From positions 124,001 to 188,000 of the forward strand of contig NZ_RXOL01000003.1 in NCBI RefSeq assembly GCF_004004515.1: DNA of 64,000 nt. The letters run 5' to 3'. The stretch's first letter is position 1; each line of letters begins with the position of its first letter. A model generated the notes under the pieces. That model searched no databases. It was not told the DNA's origin and saw nothing but the letters and a program-made list of their open reading frames with translations. Positions 46,671 to 54,283 of the stretch are shown in pieces. Origin of the DNA: Croceicoccus ponticola. Lineage in GTDB: Bacteria; Pseudomonadota; Alphaproteobacteria; Sphingomonadales; Sphingomonadaceae. The translations under genes were made by a program, and so were the position numbers.

Positions 46671-47628
46671 AGGAAGCCCGCTGCCAATAACCCTTCCACT
46701 GGCGCGACACGCTGGCATCCATAGCAGCACCAGCTACCATCATGGCTTGCGCGCCATTGTCGGTGCGGCGGTTATCTTCGCGCCATGCGGCCTCACCGGC
46801 ATAGGCATAGAGATACGGGCCAGCGATATGATGATGGGTGCCGACTTCCATCCGGCGAAGGCGTGAGAAGTAGCTTTCTGCCTGATTGGTGCAGACACCC
46901 TTATCCATGAACTGGACCGAGTGATTGACGCGGTGCGTATCCCAACCAGCGTGAAGGGCATCCCAACCGCTGCCTTCGTCGGCATAGATCGTTGCGAGGG
47001 TGCCAACGCGGTCGCGGACATAAGGAACTGCATCACCCTCATTGGCGACAACGAAAGGCAGCGAGCGGCCTTCACGCTCACGCATGATGACAACGCACTG
47101 GCGCTTGCCTGAGCGGTTGAACGACAGACGGCGGTCCTTGCGATCCTCTTTCTTGTTTTCCGGCTTCACGTATCCGCCAAAATATCCACCGTCGATTTCA
47201 ACGATACCGTTCAACTTGGCATCGGCCATTTCACGCGCCATCGCTTCGCGCAGCTTGTGGAACAGGACGAACGCAGTCTTGTATTGAATGTCCAGATCGC
47301 GCGAGGCTTGCAGGGCGGAAATGCCCTTAGCGCCGTTCACGAAGATCACAATCGCAGCCAGCAAGTCGGTGAACGACAGCTTGCGCGAGGCAAAGATCGT
47401 GCCGCTGGTGACGCTGAACTGGTGGTGACAGGCAACGCACTTGAACTTCCGGCGCGAGGTGATGTTGTAAGTCTCGACGCAACCGCAGCGCGGGCAGATC
47501 GCCTCGCCTTGGTTCTCAGGCCAACGCAGTTCGCAGAACGTGCGATAAGCCGCATCCTCGCCCATGCGAAAAATCGCCTTGAGGGAGAGGGTGCGAGCCT
47601 TTGCGGAGAGGAGAAAGTGTTGTGCCAT
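46669..47628 (-). CDS. IS1595-family (ISXO2-like) transposase
   Basis: A 319-aa transposase. The N-terminal zinc ribbon has CPRCGC near 45 and CVACHHQF near 64, then a helical region with FHKLREAMARE. The DDE-type RNase H domain has Asp in VEIDGGYFGG, Asp in IYADEGSGWDALH and the C-terminal VCTNQAESYFSRLRRMEVG. A full-length, intact frame fits the perfect element ends. It is the only protein gene of the element ending in TAA; decoding UAA would add Ser and 18 residues to TAG at 46612-46614. Confidence 0.93.
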   Translation of the reverse strand: MAQHFLLSAKARTLSLKAIFRMGEDAAYRTFCELRWPENQGEAICPRCGCVETYNITSRRKFKCVACHHQFSVTSGTIFASRKLSFTDLLAAIVIFVNGAKGISALQASRDLDIQYKTAFVLFHKLREAMAREMADAKLNGIVEIDGGYFGGYVKPENKKEDRKDRRLSFNRSGKRQCVVIMREREGRSLPFVVANEGDAVPYVRDRVGTLATIYADEGSGWDALHAGWDTHRVNHSVQFMDKGVCTNQAESYFSRLRRMEVGTHHHIAGPYLYAYAGEAAWREDNRRTDNGAQAMMVAGAAMDASVSRQWKGYWQRAS

Positions 47629-47657
47629 GTCATCGTTTCCAGTGCTTTTGCACTATA

Positions 47658-47668
47658 TATGATGACAT
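47658..47668 (+). promoter_or_regulatory. Element motif TATGATGACAT, copy 2
   Basis: Lies 30 bases before the transposase start, where its -10 region is expected (minus-strand TTGACA at 47684-47679 followed after 17-19 bases by CATATA or TATATA). A protein bound here could block transposase transcription. Confidence 0.45.
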
Positions 47669-47677
47669 ATTGAACTG

Positions 47678-47706
47678 TTGTCAATGATAAACGTATCGCC
47701 TATGAT
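47678..47706 (+). promoter_or_regulatory. Promoter of the DUF6471 passenger gene
   Basis: TTGTCA (47678-47683) and TATGAT (47701-47706) are 17 bases apart, close to the sigma-70 consensus. The -35 region overlaps a minus-strand TTGACA for the transposase, so the two promoters are back to back. Confidence 0.6.
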
Positions 47707-47722
47707 GACATTTCACATCATA
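47701..47722 (+). promoter_or_regulatory. Element motif copy 3 within a palindrome (candidate operator)
   Basis: TATGATG-N8-CATCATA forms a dyad. Its left half is the third copy of TATGATGACAT and also the -10 box of the DUF6471 promoter; its right half touches the AGGAG ribosome binding site. Auto-repression by the downstream HTH-like protein is a reasonable inference. Confidence 0.45.
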
Positions 47723-47732
47723 GGAGCCGACA

Positions 47733-47960
47733 ATGCCGGTTGCAGAGAAAGAATGGGAAGACCGCGTAAAGGGGATGCTCAAGGCAGAACTGAAGCGCCG
47801 GGGCGTGACCTATGCCGATCTAGTCGGCAAGCTGGCTGATATTGGCGTGATGGACACAGAGCCGAATATCAGGAACAAGATCAGCCGGGGCAAATTTACA
47901 GCGGTGTTTTTAATACAATGCTTGGCAGCAGTTGGCGCAAAAGACTTACGTTTGGACTAG
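47733..47960 (+). CDS. DUF6471 small HTH-like protein
   Basis: A 75-aa protein beginning MPVAEKEWEDRVKGMLKAEL. The segment with RRGVTYADLVGKLADIG...NIRNKISRGKFTAVFLIQCL, shown in part, has the layout of an XRE-like helix-turn-helix and matches my recollection of DUF6471. AGGAG lies eight bases upstream. It is the likely regulator of the element. The 3' end overlaps the next gene by 43 bases in another frame. Confidence 0.75.
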   Translation: MPVAEKEWEDRVKGMLKAELKRRGVTYADLVGKLADIGVMDTEPNIRNKISRGKFTAVFLIQCLAAVGAKDLRLD

Positions 47961-48766
47961 TCGCAATTTTGGCTGTCGCAATTCTGGCGTTCTCTTATCT
48001 TCTATACAGAACCGCCTCCGATCAACAGGGCGCGATCGCATTAAACGCCAGACATAATGCCGAAGTAGCAAGCCGCCAAACCGCCGCAGAGATAAAGGCC
48101 AACTGCCAGACTGCTCGCGTTGCGCCTGAACGCGTCGATTGCGAGAACAGCGCCTATCAGCAGGCCGAGGCTACCGAGCGCGAGATTGAAGATCTTAAAG
48201 CCCAGCAAATCATGGCGCTCTGGACGCGCTACATGGGCCTTGCTGCGATTGTCGGGACGACGTTCGGCATATTGGGCGTCGGCTTGGTTTTTGTCACGTT
48301 CCAGGAAACCCGTCGAACCGCCGAGATTGCCGAAAAGAACTTTCAGGCGTTCGCCAAGATTGAAGCTGGCGCGGTCATCGTGAAGTTCGCGGCGACCCCC
48401 ACCTTTTTCCGCGAAAACGGTAAAATGTGGATGCGGTTCGGACTGAAGTGCGTCAACATCGGTCGATCTGCTGTCGCCGTGGGGGCTGTTGAGATCGAAG
48501 GGCTGGACAAGGCCTATTACGGCTTCATCAGCAAGATCGACGGGGATGAGCCCTTCGGGGGAACGAACAAGATTTGCGTGGACGGTAAAGACCTGATCCG
48601 AGGCTACATCGAGTATTCTAATCAGGTTGAGATGAGCACTCGTAGGCGGTTCGTAATGCGCCTGACCCTCGCTGATATCCCCGGTGGATGCAAAGTCTCC
48701 CTTTTCACTGGCGGCATTCTGCGAAAGGGCGATCCCAACTATGACAAGCCATTCTATAAGCACTGA
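47918..48766 (+). CDS. 282-aa passenger membrane protein
   Basis: Two hydrophobic segments (residues 10-30 and 100-126) enclose a polar, helical loop with three Cys. The C-terminal half (about 145-282) is a soluble beta-rich domain with FQETRRTAEIAEKNFQAF leading into it. No family is recognised; proteins of this layout are frequent in accessory regions. It starts inside the DUF6471 gene and is probably coupled to it. It ends in TGA, 75 bases before the right terminal repeat. Confidence 0.7.
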   Translation: MLGSSWRKRLTFGLVAILAVAILAFSYLLYRTASDQQGAIALNARHNAEVASRQTAAEIKANCQTARVAPERVDCENSAYQQAEATEREIEDLKAQQIMALWTRYMGLAAIVGTTFGILGVGLVFVTFQETRRTAEIAEKNFQAFAKIEAGAVIVKFAATPTFFRENGKMWMRFGLKCVNIGRSAVAVGAVEIEGLDKAYYGFISKIDGDEPFGGTNKICVDGKDLIRGYIEYSNQVEMSTRRRFVMRLTLADIPGGCKVSLFTGGILRKGDPNYDKPFYKH

Positions 48767-48841
48767 ATTCCACTCCTTATAGGAGCGGCATCATCGTTAG
48801 CGATACACCTATAACTGTTGGCGATGATGTTCGCCGCTGGC

Positions 48842-48866
48842 TTGGTGCGTTTGCTACATAATGCCG
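48842..48866 (-). repeat. Terminal inverted repeat, right
   Basis: Exact reverse complement of 45730-45754. Reading from comM into the element, the repeat supplies a TAG that ends the truncated frame after EFHGIM. Confidence 0.95.
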
Positions 48867-48874
48867 TGAAATTC
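48867..48874. repeat. Target-site duplication, right copy
   Basis: TGAAATTC, identical to 45722-45729. Confidence 0.93.
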
Positions 48875-49783
48875 AGGCAGTTCGTCGAGGAACAAGACGC
48901 CAAGGTGCGCAAGGCTGACTTCGCCCGGCTTCACCTTCAGCCCGCCGCCGGTCAGGGCCGCCATTGATGCCGAATGATGCGGGCTGCGGAACGGCCGTGC
49001 GCGGCTGATGCGGCCATCTTCCAGCAATCCAGCGACCGATTGCACCATACTTGTTTCCAGTGCTTCCGAACTGGTGAGCGGCGGCAGGATGCCCGGCAGA
49101 CACGACGCCAGCAGCGACTTGCCCGCGCCTGGCGGCCCGATCATGAGCAGGTTGTGGCCACCGGCCGCCGCGATCTCCAGCGCGCGCTTGGCGGTTTCCT
49201 GCCCTTTTACCTGCCGCAGGTTGGCCGAAGGTGGCGGGCTTTCCACCGCGCCCGCGACCGGCGCCGGCAACTGCTGCGTGCCCTTGAGGTGGTTGAGCAG
49301 GCTGATCAGGTCCGGCGCGGCGATGACCGCGCTGCCGTCGGCCCACGCGGCCTCGGCCCCTTGCGCCGCGGGGCAGATCAGGCGCTTTTCCTCTGCCGCG
49401 GCGTGCATGGCGGCGAGCAACACACCCGGCGTCGCGACGATTCGTCCATCCAGCGCCAGTTCGCCGACGACGACATGATCGGCCATCTGTTCGGCATCGG
49501 TCACTCCCATCGCGGCCAACAGCGAAAGCGCCACGGGCAGGTCGTAATGCGACCCTTCCTTGGGTAGGTCGGCGGGCGACAAGTTAATGGTGATGCGTTT
49601 TGGCGGCAGGGCAAGGCCCATGGCGGCCAGCGCTGCGCGCACGCGTTCGCGGCTTTCGCCCACCGCCTTGTCCGGCAATCCCACGATGTTGAATGCCGGA
49701 AGCCCCGGTGCCAACTGGCACTGCACTTCCACGCTGCGCGCCTCCAGGTCCAGATAGGCCACGGTGCGGACCAATGCGACCAT
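48867..49783 (-). pseudogene. comM: comM/yifB 5' part, cut off by transposon insertion
   Basis: The N-terminal 305 codons. [21 protein letters not shown] begins the Lon-protease-like domain; PPGAGKSLLASCLPGILPPL is the Walker A region near 218, and LGVLFLDELPEF is Walker B. The break falls right after Walker B, so the fragment lacks the sensor and zinc regions and cannot form a normal ATPase. The truncated product would end at a TAG inside the right terminal repeat (48854-48856). comM is a known insertion hotspot in gammaproteobacteria. Confidence 0.93.
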
Positions 49784-49874
49784 GTCTTTGATACGCCCCC
49801 AGAAATTCGCCGATCCCCGTCATGGCGCAGGCGAGCGCCCCCTGTCGAGAGGCATGAGCGCCCCAACCACAGCC

Positions 49875-49903
49875 TTGACTCATGCCGCGCATGTCCGTAA
49901 CGG
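49875..49903 (+). promoter_or_regulatory. rpmH promoter candidate
   Basis: TTGACT (49875-49880) and TAACGG (49898-49903) are 17 bases apart, the same boxes and spacing as before rpmJ. The leader to the rpmH ATG would be about 57 bases and contains a T-rich stretch. Confidence 0.5.
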
Positions 49904-49967
49904 CGCGTCCACACAGGTGGTCGCCTTGGTTGGCGGCCCTTTTTGTTATTTTTCTGAGGATTTCGCC

Positions 49968-50102
49968 ATGAAGCGCACTTTCCAGCCGAGCAACCTCGTG
50001 CGCAAGCGTCGCCACGGTTTCCGCACCCGTTCGGCCACCCCCGGTGGTCGCAATGTGCTGCGCGCCCGTCGTGCCCGCGGCCGCAAGAAGCTGAGCGCCT
50101 GA
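49968..50102 (+). CDS. rpmH: 50S ribosomal protein L34
   Basis: A 44-aa, very basic protein, [18 protein letters not shown] to KKLSA, the standard L34 length. TGAGGA lies ten bases before the ATG. It heads the conserved cluster rpmH-rnpA-yidD-yidC-engB. Confidence 0.97.
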   Translation: MKRTFQPSNLVRKRRHGFRTRSATPGGRNVLRARRARGRKKLSA

Positions 50103-50148
50103 GCCAAGCGAGTTTGCGTTCGGCATTGCCCGGACGCACCGCCATGCT

Positions 50149-50184
50149 CAACGGCCCGCGCCCGTCAGGGTTCGCGGGCCGTTG
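50149..50184 (+). promoter_or_regulatory. Strong hairpin between rpmH and rnpA
   Basis: Perfect 12-bp arms CAACGGCCCGCG and CGCGGGCCGTTG around a 12-base loop. No T-run follows, so it is not a clean terminator. It may attenuate or protect the rpmH message, lowering rnpA relative to rpmH. Confidence 0.5.
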
Positions 50185-50247
50185 CCGTTTGCGGCGGCAG
50201 GGTGGCGCGTGCTTGAGAGCAGATCCGTTTTGCGCCAACCAGCGATC

Positions 50248-50655
50248 ATGAATACCGCCACGATGCCCAAGGTGAAGCCGGAAATCATCCGCAAGCGCGC
50301 GGACTTTCTGGCGGCCAATCGCGGATTGCGTGTGGCGCGCCCGGGTTTCGTCCTTTTGGTCCGCCCCAACGGGCTGGGGCCGGAACGGATGCGTTACGGC
50401 ATTACCGTGACCAAGCGAATCGGCAACGCGGTCGTGCGCAACCGGATCAAGCGGCGCTTTCGCGAATTACTCTGGGCGATCCTGCCCGAATCGGGACTGG
50501 CCGGGCACGATCACATTTTGATCGGCCGCGATGGCGGGATCGAACGCGATTTTGCCAAGATGGGCGATGAGCTGCGCATGGCGCTGGCCCGCGCCCACCA
50601 AGGTAAGGGCGATCCGCCCCGGCGCGGCGGCGGGCGCAAGGGTCCGCGTAAATGA
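50248..50655 (+). CDS. rnpA: Ribonuclease P protein component
   Basis: A 135-aa basic protein that binds the RNase P RNA and helps mature tRNA 5' ends. [23 protein letters not shown], quoted in part, holds the RNR family signature. The C-terminal 20 residues are Gly/Arg/Pro-rich. ATG 50248 is used; ATG 50263 (MPKVKPE) is also possible. Confidence 0.94.
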   Translation: MNTATMPKVKPEIIRKRADFLAANRGLRVARPGFVLLVRPNGLGPERMRYGITVTKRIGNAVVRNRIKRRFRELLWAILPESGLAGHDHILIGRDGGIERDFAKMGDELRMALARAHQGKGDPPRRGGGRKGPRK

Positions 50656-50689
50656 CCGTAACCAGGCAAATGACGCGGAGGCCGCGCAA

Positions 50690-50899
50690 ATGAAGTGGAT
50701 CCTGATCGCGATCGCGCGGGCATGGCAGATCGGCCCGTCGGCTATCCTGCCCCCGTCGTGCCGGTTCAGCCCGTCGTGTTCGCAATACGCGATAGAGGCG
50801 CTGAAAAAATACGGCGCGATTAAGGGTGGCTGGCTTGCGACCAAGCGGCTATTGCGCTGCCACCCGTGGGGCGGGTGCGGCCATGACCCCGTTCCCTGA
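50690..50899 (+). CDS. yidD: Membrane protein insertion efficiency factor YidD
   Basis: A 69-aa protein with an N-terminal amphipathic/hydrophobic helix and the family core [39 protein letters not shown] (quoted in part) with conserved Cys residues. It assists YidC-dependent insertion. Between rnpA and this gene a 13-codon mini-ORF (50652-50693) overlaps both neighbours as ATGA. Confidence 0.95.
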   Translation: MKWILIAIARAWQIGPSAILPPSCRFSPSCSQYAIEALKKYGAIKGGWLATKRLLRCHPWGGCGHDPVP

Positions 50900-50970
50900 C
50901 GGTCGCAGACCAGCTCGCCCGACAATCGCGGCAGTCATTTTTCTGAACTTGTATATTCGAAGGCTCTGAG

Positions 50971-52776
50971 GTGGAAAACAACCAGCGCAACATGATCACG
51001 GCAGTGGTGCTGATCGCACTGCTCATGCTCGGCTGGGAGCTGGGGCTGAATTATTTCTACCCGGAACCCAAGGAGCAGCCGGTCGCCACCGCGAGCGAGG
51101 TTCCGGGCGGCACTTCCGAAAAGGATGTCGCCACGGTCAAGCACACCCGCGAAGGCGGGCTGACCGATGCGGACGCCATCGCAGTAGAGCAGGCCGATCT
51201 CGACCAATCGCTCGGCAGCGCGGACCGCGTGGTGATCGATTCGCCGGAAGTGCTGGGCTCGATCAATCCGGTCGGCGCGAAGATCGACGATCTGACGCTG
51301 AAAACCCATCGCCAGTCGGTCGACAAGGATTCAGGTCCTGTCCGTCTGTTTTCTCCCGACGGAACGCCTGCACAGCAATTCGCGCAGTTCGGTTTTGTCG
51401 GCGACAACGTAAAGCTGCCCGCGCTGAATACCGTATGGCAGGCCGAAGGCGGCCCGCTGGCCCCCGGCAAGCCGGTGACGCTGACTTGGAACAACGGCGA
51501 AGGGCTGATTTTCTCGATCCGGTTCGAGATTGACCAACATTACATGATCACCGCGACGCAGACGGTCGCGAACACCGGCGCCACCGACGTTGCGGTCAAG
51601 CCTTTCGCACTGGTCAACCGCACCAGCAACACCGCCAGCGTCGATACCTGGACCGTGCATTCCGGCCCGATCGGCGCGTTTGACGGTTCGGTCGGCTTTG
51701 GCAACGATTACGACGATGTTGCCGAAAAGGGCACGATCGCGGGGACGGGCGTTACCGACTGGATCGGCTTTACCGACATCTACTGGCTGTCCGCCCTGAT
51801 CCCGCAGGACGGCGCCAAGAATAGCAGCAATTACCGGTCGCTCGGCGATGCGAAATTCCGGGCCGACGTCATCTACGATGCGATGGCCGTCCCCTCTGGC
51901 AAGCAGGTTTCGCGCACCACGCGCCTGTTCGCGGGGGCCAAGGAAAGCCGTGTTCTCGACATGTACGAGGAAACGGGGATCACCAACTTCGGCTTGGCCA
52001 TCGACTGGGGCTGGTTCCGCTGGTTCGAAAAGCCGATCTTCTGGTTGCTGACCAAGCTGTTCGAGATTTTCGGCAACTTCGGCGTCGCGATCATCCTGCT
52101 GACCGTCATCGTGCGCGCGATCATGTTCCCGATCGCCCAGCGCCAGTTCGCCAGCATGGCGGCGATGAAGGCGGTGCAGCCCAAGATGAAGGCGCTGCAG
52201 GAACGCTACAAAGACGATAAGCAGCAGCTTCAGCAGAAAATGATGGCGCTGTATCGCGAGGAAAAGGTGAACCCCCTTGCGGGCTGTCTCCCGATGTTCC
52301 TGCAGATCCCGATTTTCTACGCACTCTACAAGGTGCTGATGGTCGCGATCGAGATGCGGCACCAACCTTTCGCGCTGTGGATCAACGATCTTTCTGCGCC
52401 CGATCCGCTGCACATTCTCAACTTGTTCGGCCTGCTCGATTTCAACCCGCCCGGCTTCCTTGCCATTGGCGTGCTGGCAATCCTGCTGGGCATCACGATG
52501 TGGCTGCAGTTCAAGCTGAACCCGGCCCAGATGGACCCGGCGCAGCAGCAGATCTTCATGCTGATGCCATGGTTCATGATGTTCATCATGGCGCCGTTCG
52601 CGGCCGGCCTGCTGATCTACTGGATCACATCGAACCTCCTCACCATCGGCCAACAGAAGCTGCTCTATGCCCGTCACCCGCAATTGAAGGCGGCGGCTGC
52701 GGACGAACAGAAGGACAAGCTGAAGGCCGATCTGGCCAAGGAACAGGCTGAAAAGCCCGGAAAGGCCAAGGGCTGA
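50971..52776 (+). CDS. yidC: Membrane protein insertase YidC
   Basis: A 601-aa Oxa1-family insertase. First helix at residues 8-28, a large periplasmic beta domain (about 60-340), then the five-helix core from about 360 with FAMAQRQFASMAAMKAVQPKM-type sequence and NPLAGCLPMFLQIPIFYALY. The charged tail is Lys-rich. It starts with GTG at 50971. Confidence 0.96.
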   Translation: MENNQRNMITAVVLIALLMLGWELGLNYFYPEPKEQPVATASEVPGGTSEKDVATVKHTREGGLTDADAIAVEQADLDQSLGSADRVVIDSPEVLGSINPVGAKIDDLTLKTHRQSVDKDSGPVRLFSPDGTPAQQFAQFGFVGDNVKLPALNTVWQAEGGPLAPGKPVTLTWNNGEGLIFSIRFEIDQHYMITATQTVANTGATDVAVKPFALVNRTSNTASVDTWTVHSGPIGAFDGSVGFGNDYDDVAEKGTIAGTGVTDWIGFTDIYWLSALIPQDGAKNSSNYRSLGDAKFRADVIYDAMAVPSGKQVSRTTRLFAGAKESRVLDMYEETGITNFGLAIDWGWFRWFEKPIFWLLTKLFEIFGNFGVAIILLTVIVRAIMFPIAQRQFASMAAMKAVQPKMKALQERYKDDKQQLQQKMMALYREEKVNPLAGCLPMFLQIPIFYALYKVLMVAIEMRHQPFALWINDLSAPDPLHILNLFGLLDFNPPGFLAIGVLAILLGITMWLQFKLNPAQMDPAQQQIFMLMPWFMMFIMAPFAAGLLIYWITSNLLTIGQQKLLYARHPQLKAAAADEQKDKLKADLAKEQAEKPGKAKG

Positions 52777-52777
52777 C

Positions 52778-53455
52778 GTGGACGAAACGCTTCCCGAAGA
52801 TCCCAGCCTGGCAATCTACGAAGAGCGCGCTCGCAAGCTTTTTTCGGGACCCGTGACGTTTGTCTTGTCGGCGCCGGAACTGAAATTCCTGCCCGATCCC
52901 ACGGTGCCGGAAATCGCCTTTGCCGGTCGTTCCAACGTCGGCAAGTCGTCGCTGCTCAATGCTCTGACGGGGCGCAAGTCGATCGCGCGCACGTCTGTCA
53001 CGCCTGGGCGAACGCAGGAGCTGAACTATTTCGACGTCGGCGGCGGCGAAGATGGCTCTCCGCCCGAATTCCGGCTGGTCGACATGCCCGGTTACGGCTT
53101 TGCCAAGGCGCCGCCCGCGGTGGTGAAAAAATGGCGCCATCTGGTGAACGACTACCTTCGCGGGCGTCAGGTGCTGAAGCGTTGTCTGCTGCTGATCGAT
53201 GCGCGCCACGGGCCAAAGCCGGTCGATGCCGAAATGATGGAGATGATGGACATAGCCGGCATCTCGTACTGCGTCGTGCTGACCAAAGCCGACAAGATAA
53301 AGGCCAGCGAATTGGCCAGGATTGTCGCGATGACCGAGGCAGAGGCCCGCAAACACGCAGGTGCCTTTCCCGAGATCGCGATCACCAGCTCGGAAAAGGG
53401 CATGGGCATCGACGAACTGCGCGGCTTCGTGCTGAAAAGCGCCGAGGGCGGCTAG
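52778..53455 (+). CDS. engB: Ribosome biogenesis GTPase EngB/YsxC/YihA
   Basis: A 225-aa GTPase for large-subunit assembly. G1 AGRSNVGKSS, G2 Thr in SVTPGRTQ, G3 DMPGYGFA, G4 TKAD and G5 TSSEKG are all present. It starts with GTG one base after the yidC stop, so the two are coupled. Confidence 0.95.
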   Translation: MDETLPEDPSLAIYEERARKLFSGPVTFVLSAPELKFLPDPTVPEIAFAGRSNVGKSSLLNALTGRKSIARTSVTPGRTQELNYFDVGGGEDGSPPEFRLVDMPGYGFAKAPPAVVKKWRHLVNDYLRGRQVLKRCLLLIDARHGPKPVDAEMMEMMDIAGISYCVVLTKADKIKASELARIVAMTEAEARKHAGAFPEIAITSSEKGMGIDELRGFVLKSAEGG

Positions 53456-53474
53456 GCGAAATGCGGCGGTAGCG

Positions 53475-54218
53475 ATGATGCGGCGTTCGCAAGTACTCCT
53501 CATTGCAGGGCTGAGCGGAGTCGCATCGCTGCTGCTGGTCCCTGTCGAAGCGATCGCACTCCTGCCTGGCCCGCCGACCGTGGTCCGGCTGCTTTCCATT
53601 ATCCAGCCCGCAATCTTGACGGTCATCATGGTTTTCGCAGGGGACTGGGCCACCCGCCGGACCGGGTTGCATGCTCCCGTTGTCGATGCATGGCTGCAGC
53701 GCGATTGCGTATCGCCTATCGTGCGCCGCATGGCGGTTCCGGCGATTCTCGGCGCGATGATCGCGGGCCTAGCCGTGGTTGCGTTTGCGCTGAGCTATGG
53801 AAATGCGATCGAGCACGCCGCGACCGCTCGGCAATCGACCGGCACCGCATTCGCACTGCCGCTTGCGACCAAGCTGCTTTACGGCGGCATCAGTGAAGAA
53901 CTAATCACCCGCTGGGGACTGGTTTCGCTGTTCTGCCTGATCGGATGGCGGATCACGGGGCGGCCTGCTCAGTTGCCCTATGCGGCGATGATCGTCGCGG
54001 TGTCACTTGCGGCGCTGCTGTTTGCGGCGGGGCACCTTCCGCTGCTATTCGCAATCGTCCCGGATGCAAGCACGCTCTTCGTGATCGCGGTAATCGCCGG
54101 AAATGCCTTACCGGGGCTGGTCTTTGGCGCGCTGTTCATCCGATACGGGATCGAGGCGGCGATCATCGCGCACATGGGCGCTTATCTCGTGTCTACCGCG
54201 ATCCTCACCGCGATTTAG
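53475..54218 (+). CDS. CPBP-family intramembrane metalloprotease
   Basis: A 247-aa protein with about seven hydrophobic segments and the CAAX-protease/Abi signature: SEELITRWGL near 138, AAGHLPLL near 178 and HMGAYLV near the C-terminus supply the Glu-Glu, His and His ligands. Bacterial members act in peptide maturation, immunity to self-made peptides or unknown roles. No peptide gene is visible beside it. Confidence 0.8.
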   Translation: MMRRSQVLLIAGLSGVASLLLVPVEAIALLPGPPTVVRLLSIIQPAILTVIMVFAGDWATRRTGLHAPVVDAWLQRDCVSPIVRRMAVPAILGAMIAGLAVVAFALSYGNAIEHAATARQSTGTAFALPLATKLLYGGISEELITRWGLVSLFCLIGWRITGRPAQLPYAAMIVAVSLAALLFAAGHLPLLFAIVPDASTLFVIAVIAGNALPGLVFGALFIRYGIEAAIIAHMGAYLVSTAILTAI

Positions 54219-54283
54219 CACCACCCACTCGACACTCCGTCCTGCCCCCGCTAACCCGTCCGTTCAGATAACGGGGCGTTTTC

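Larger units (their letters stand above)
45730..48866. mobile_element. 3,137-bp IS1595-type transposon with passenger genes and a tRNA
   Basis: The element is bounded by perfect 25-bp inverted repeats (45730-45754 and 48842-48866) and an 8-bp target duplication inside comM. It encodes an IS1595/ISXO2-like transposase (minus strand) and, on the plus strand, a 149-aa protein, a tRNA gene with UUA anticodon, a DUF6471 protein and a 282-aa membrane protein. It is visibly poorer in G+C than the flanks. IS1595-family elements are known to carry passenger genes; a tRNA passenger is, as far as I know, unusual. Perfect ends and duplication suggest recent movement. Confidence 0.93.

Noticed and set aside
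49784-52776. Chromosome origin beside rpmH-rnpA-yidC
   Set aside because: No cluster of DnaA boxes is visible here, and in alphaproteobacteria this gene cluster is often away from oriC.
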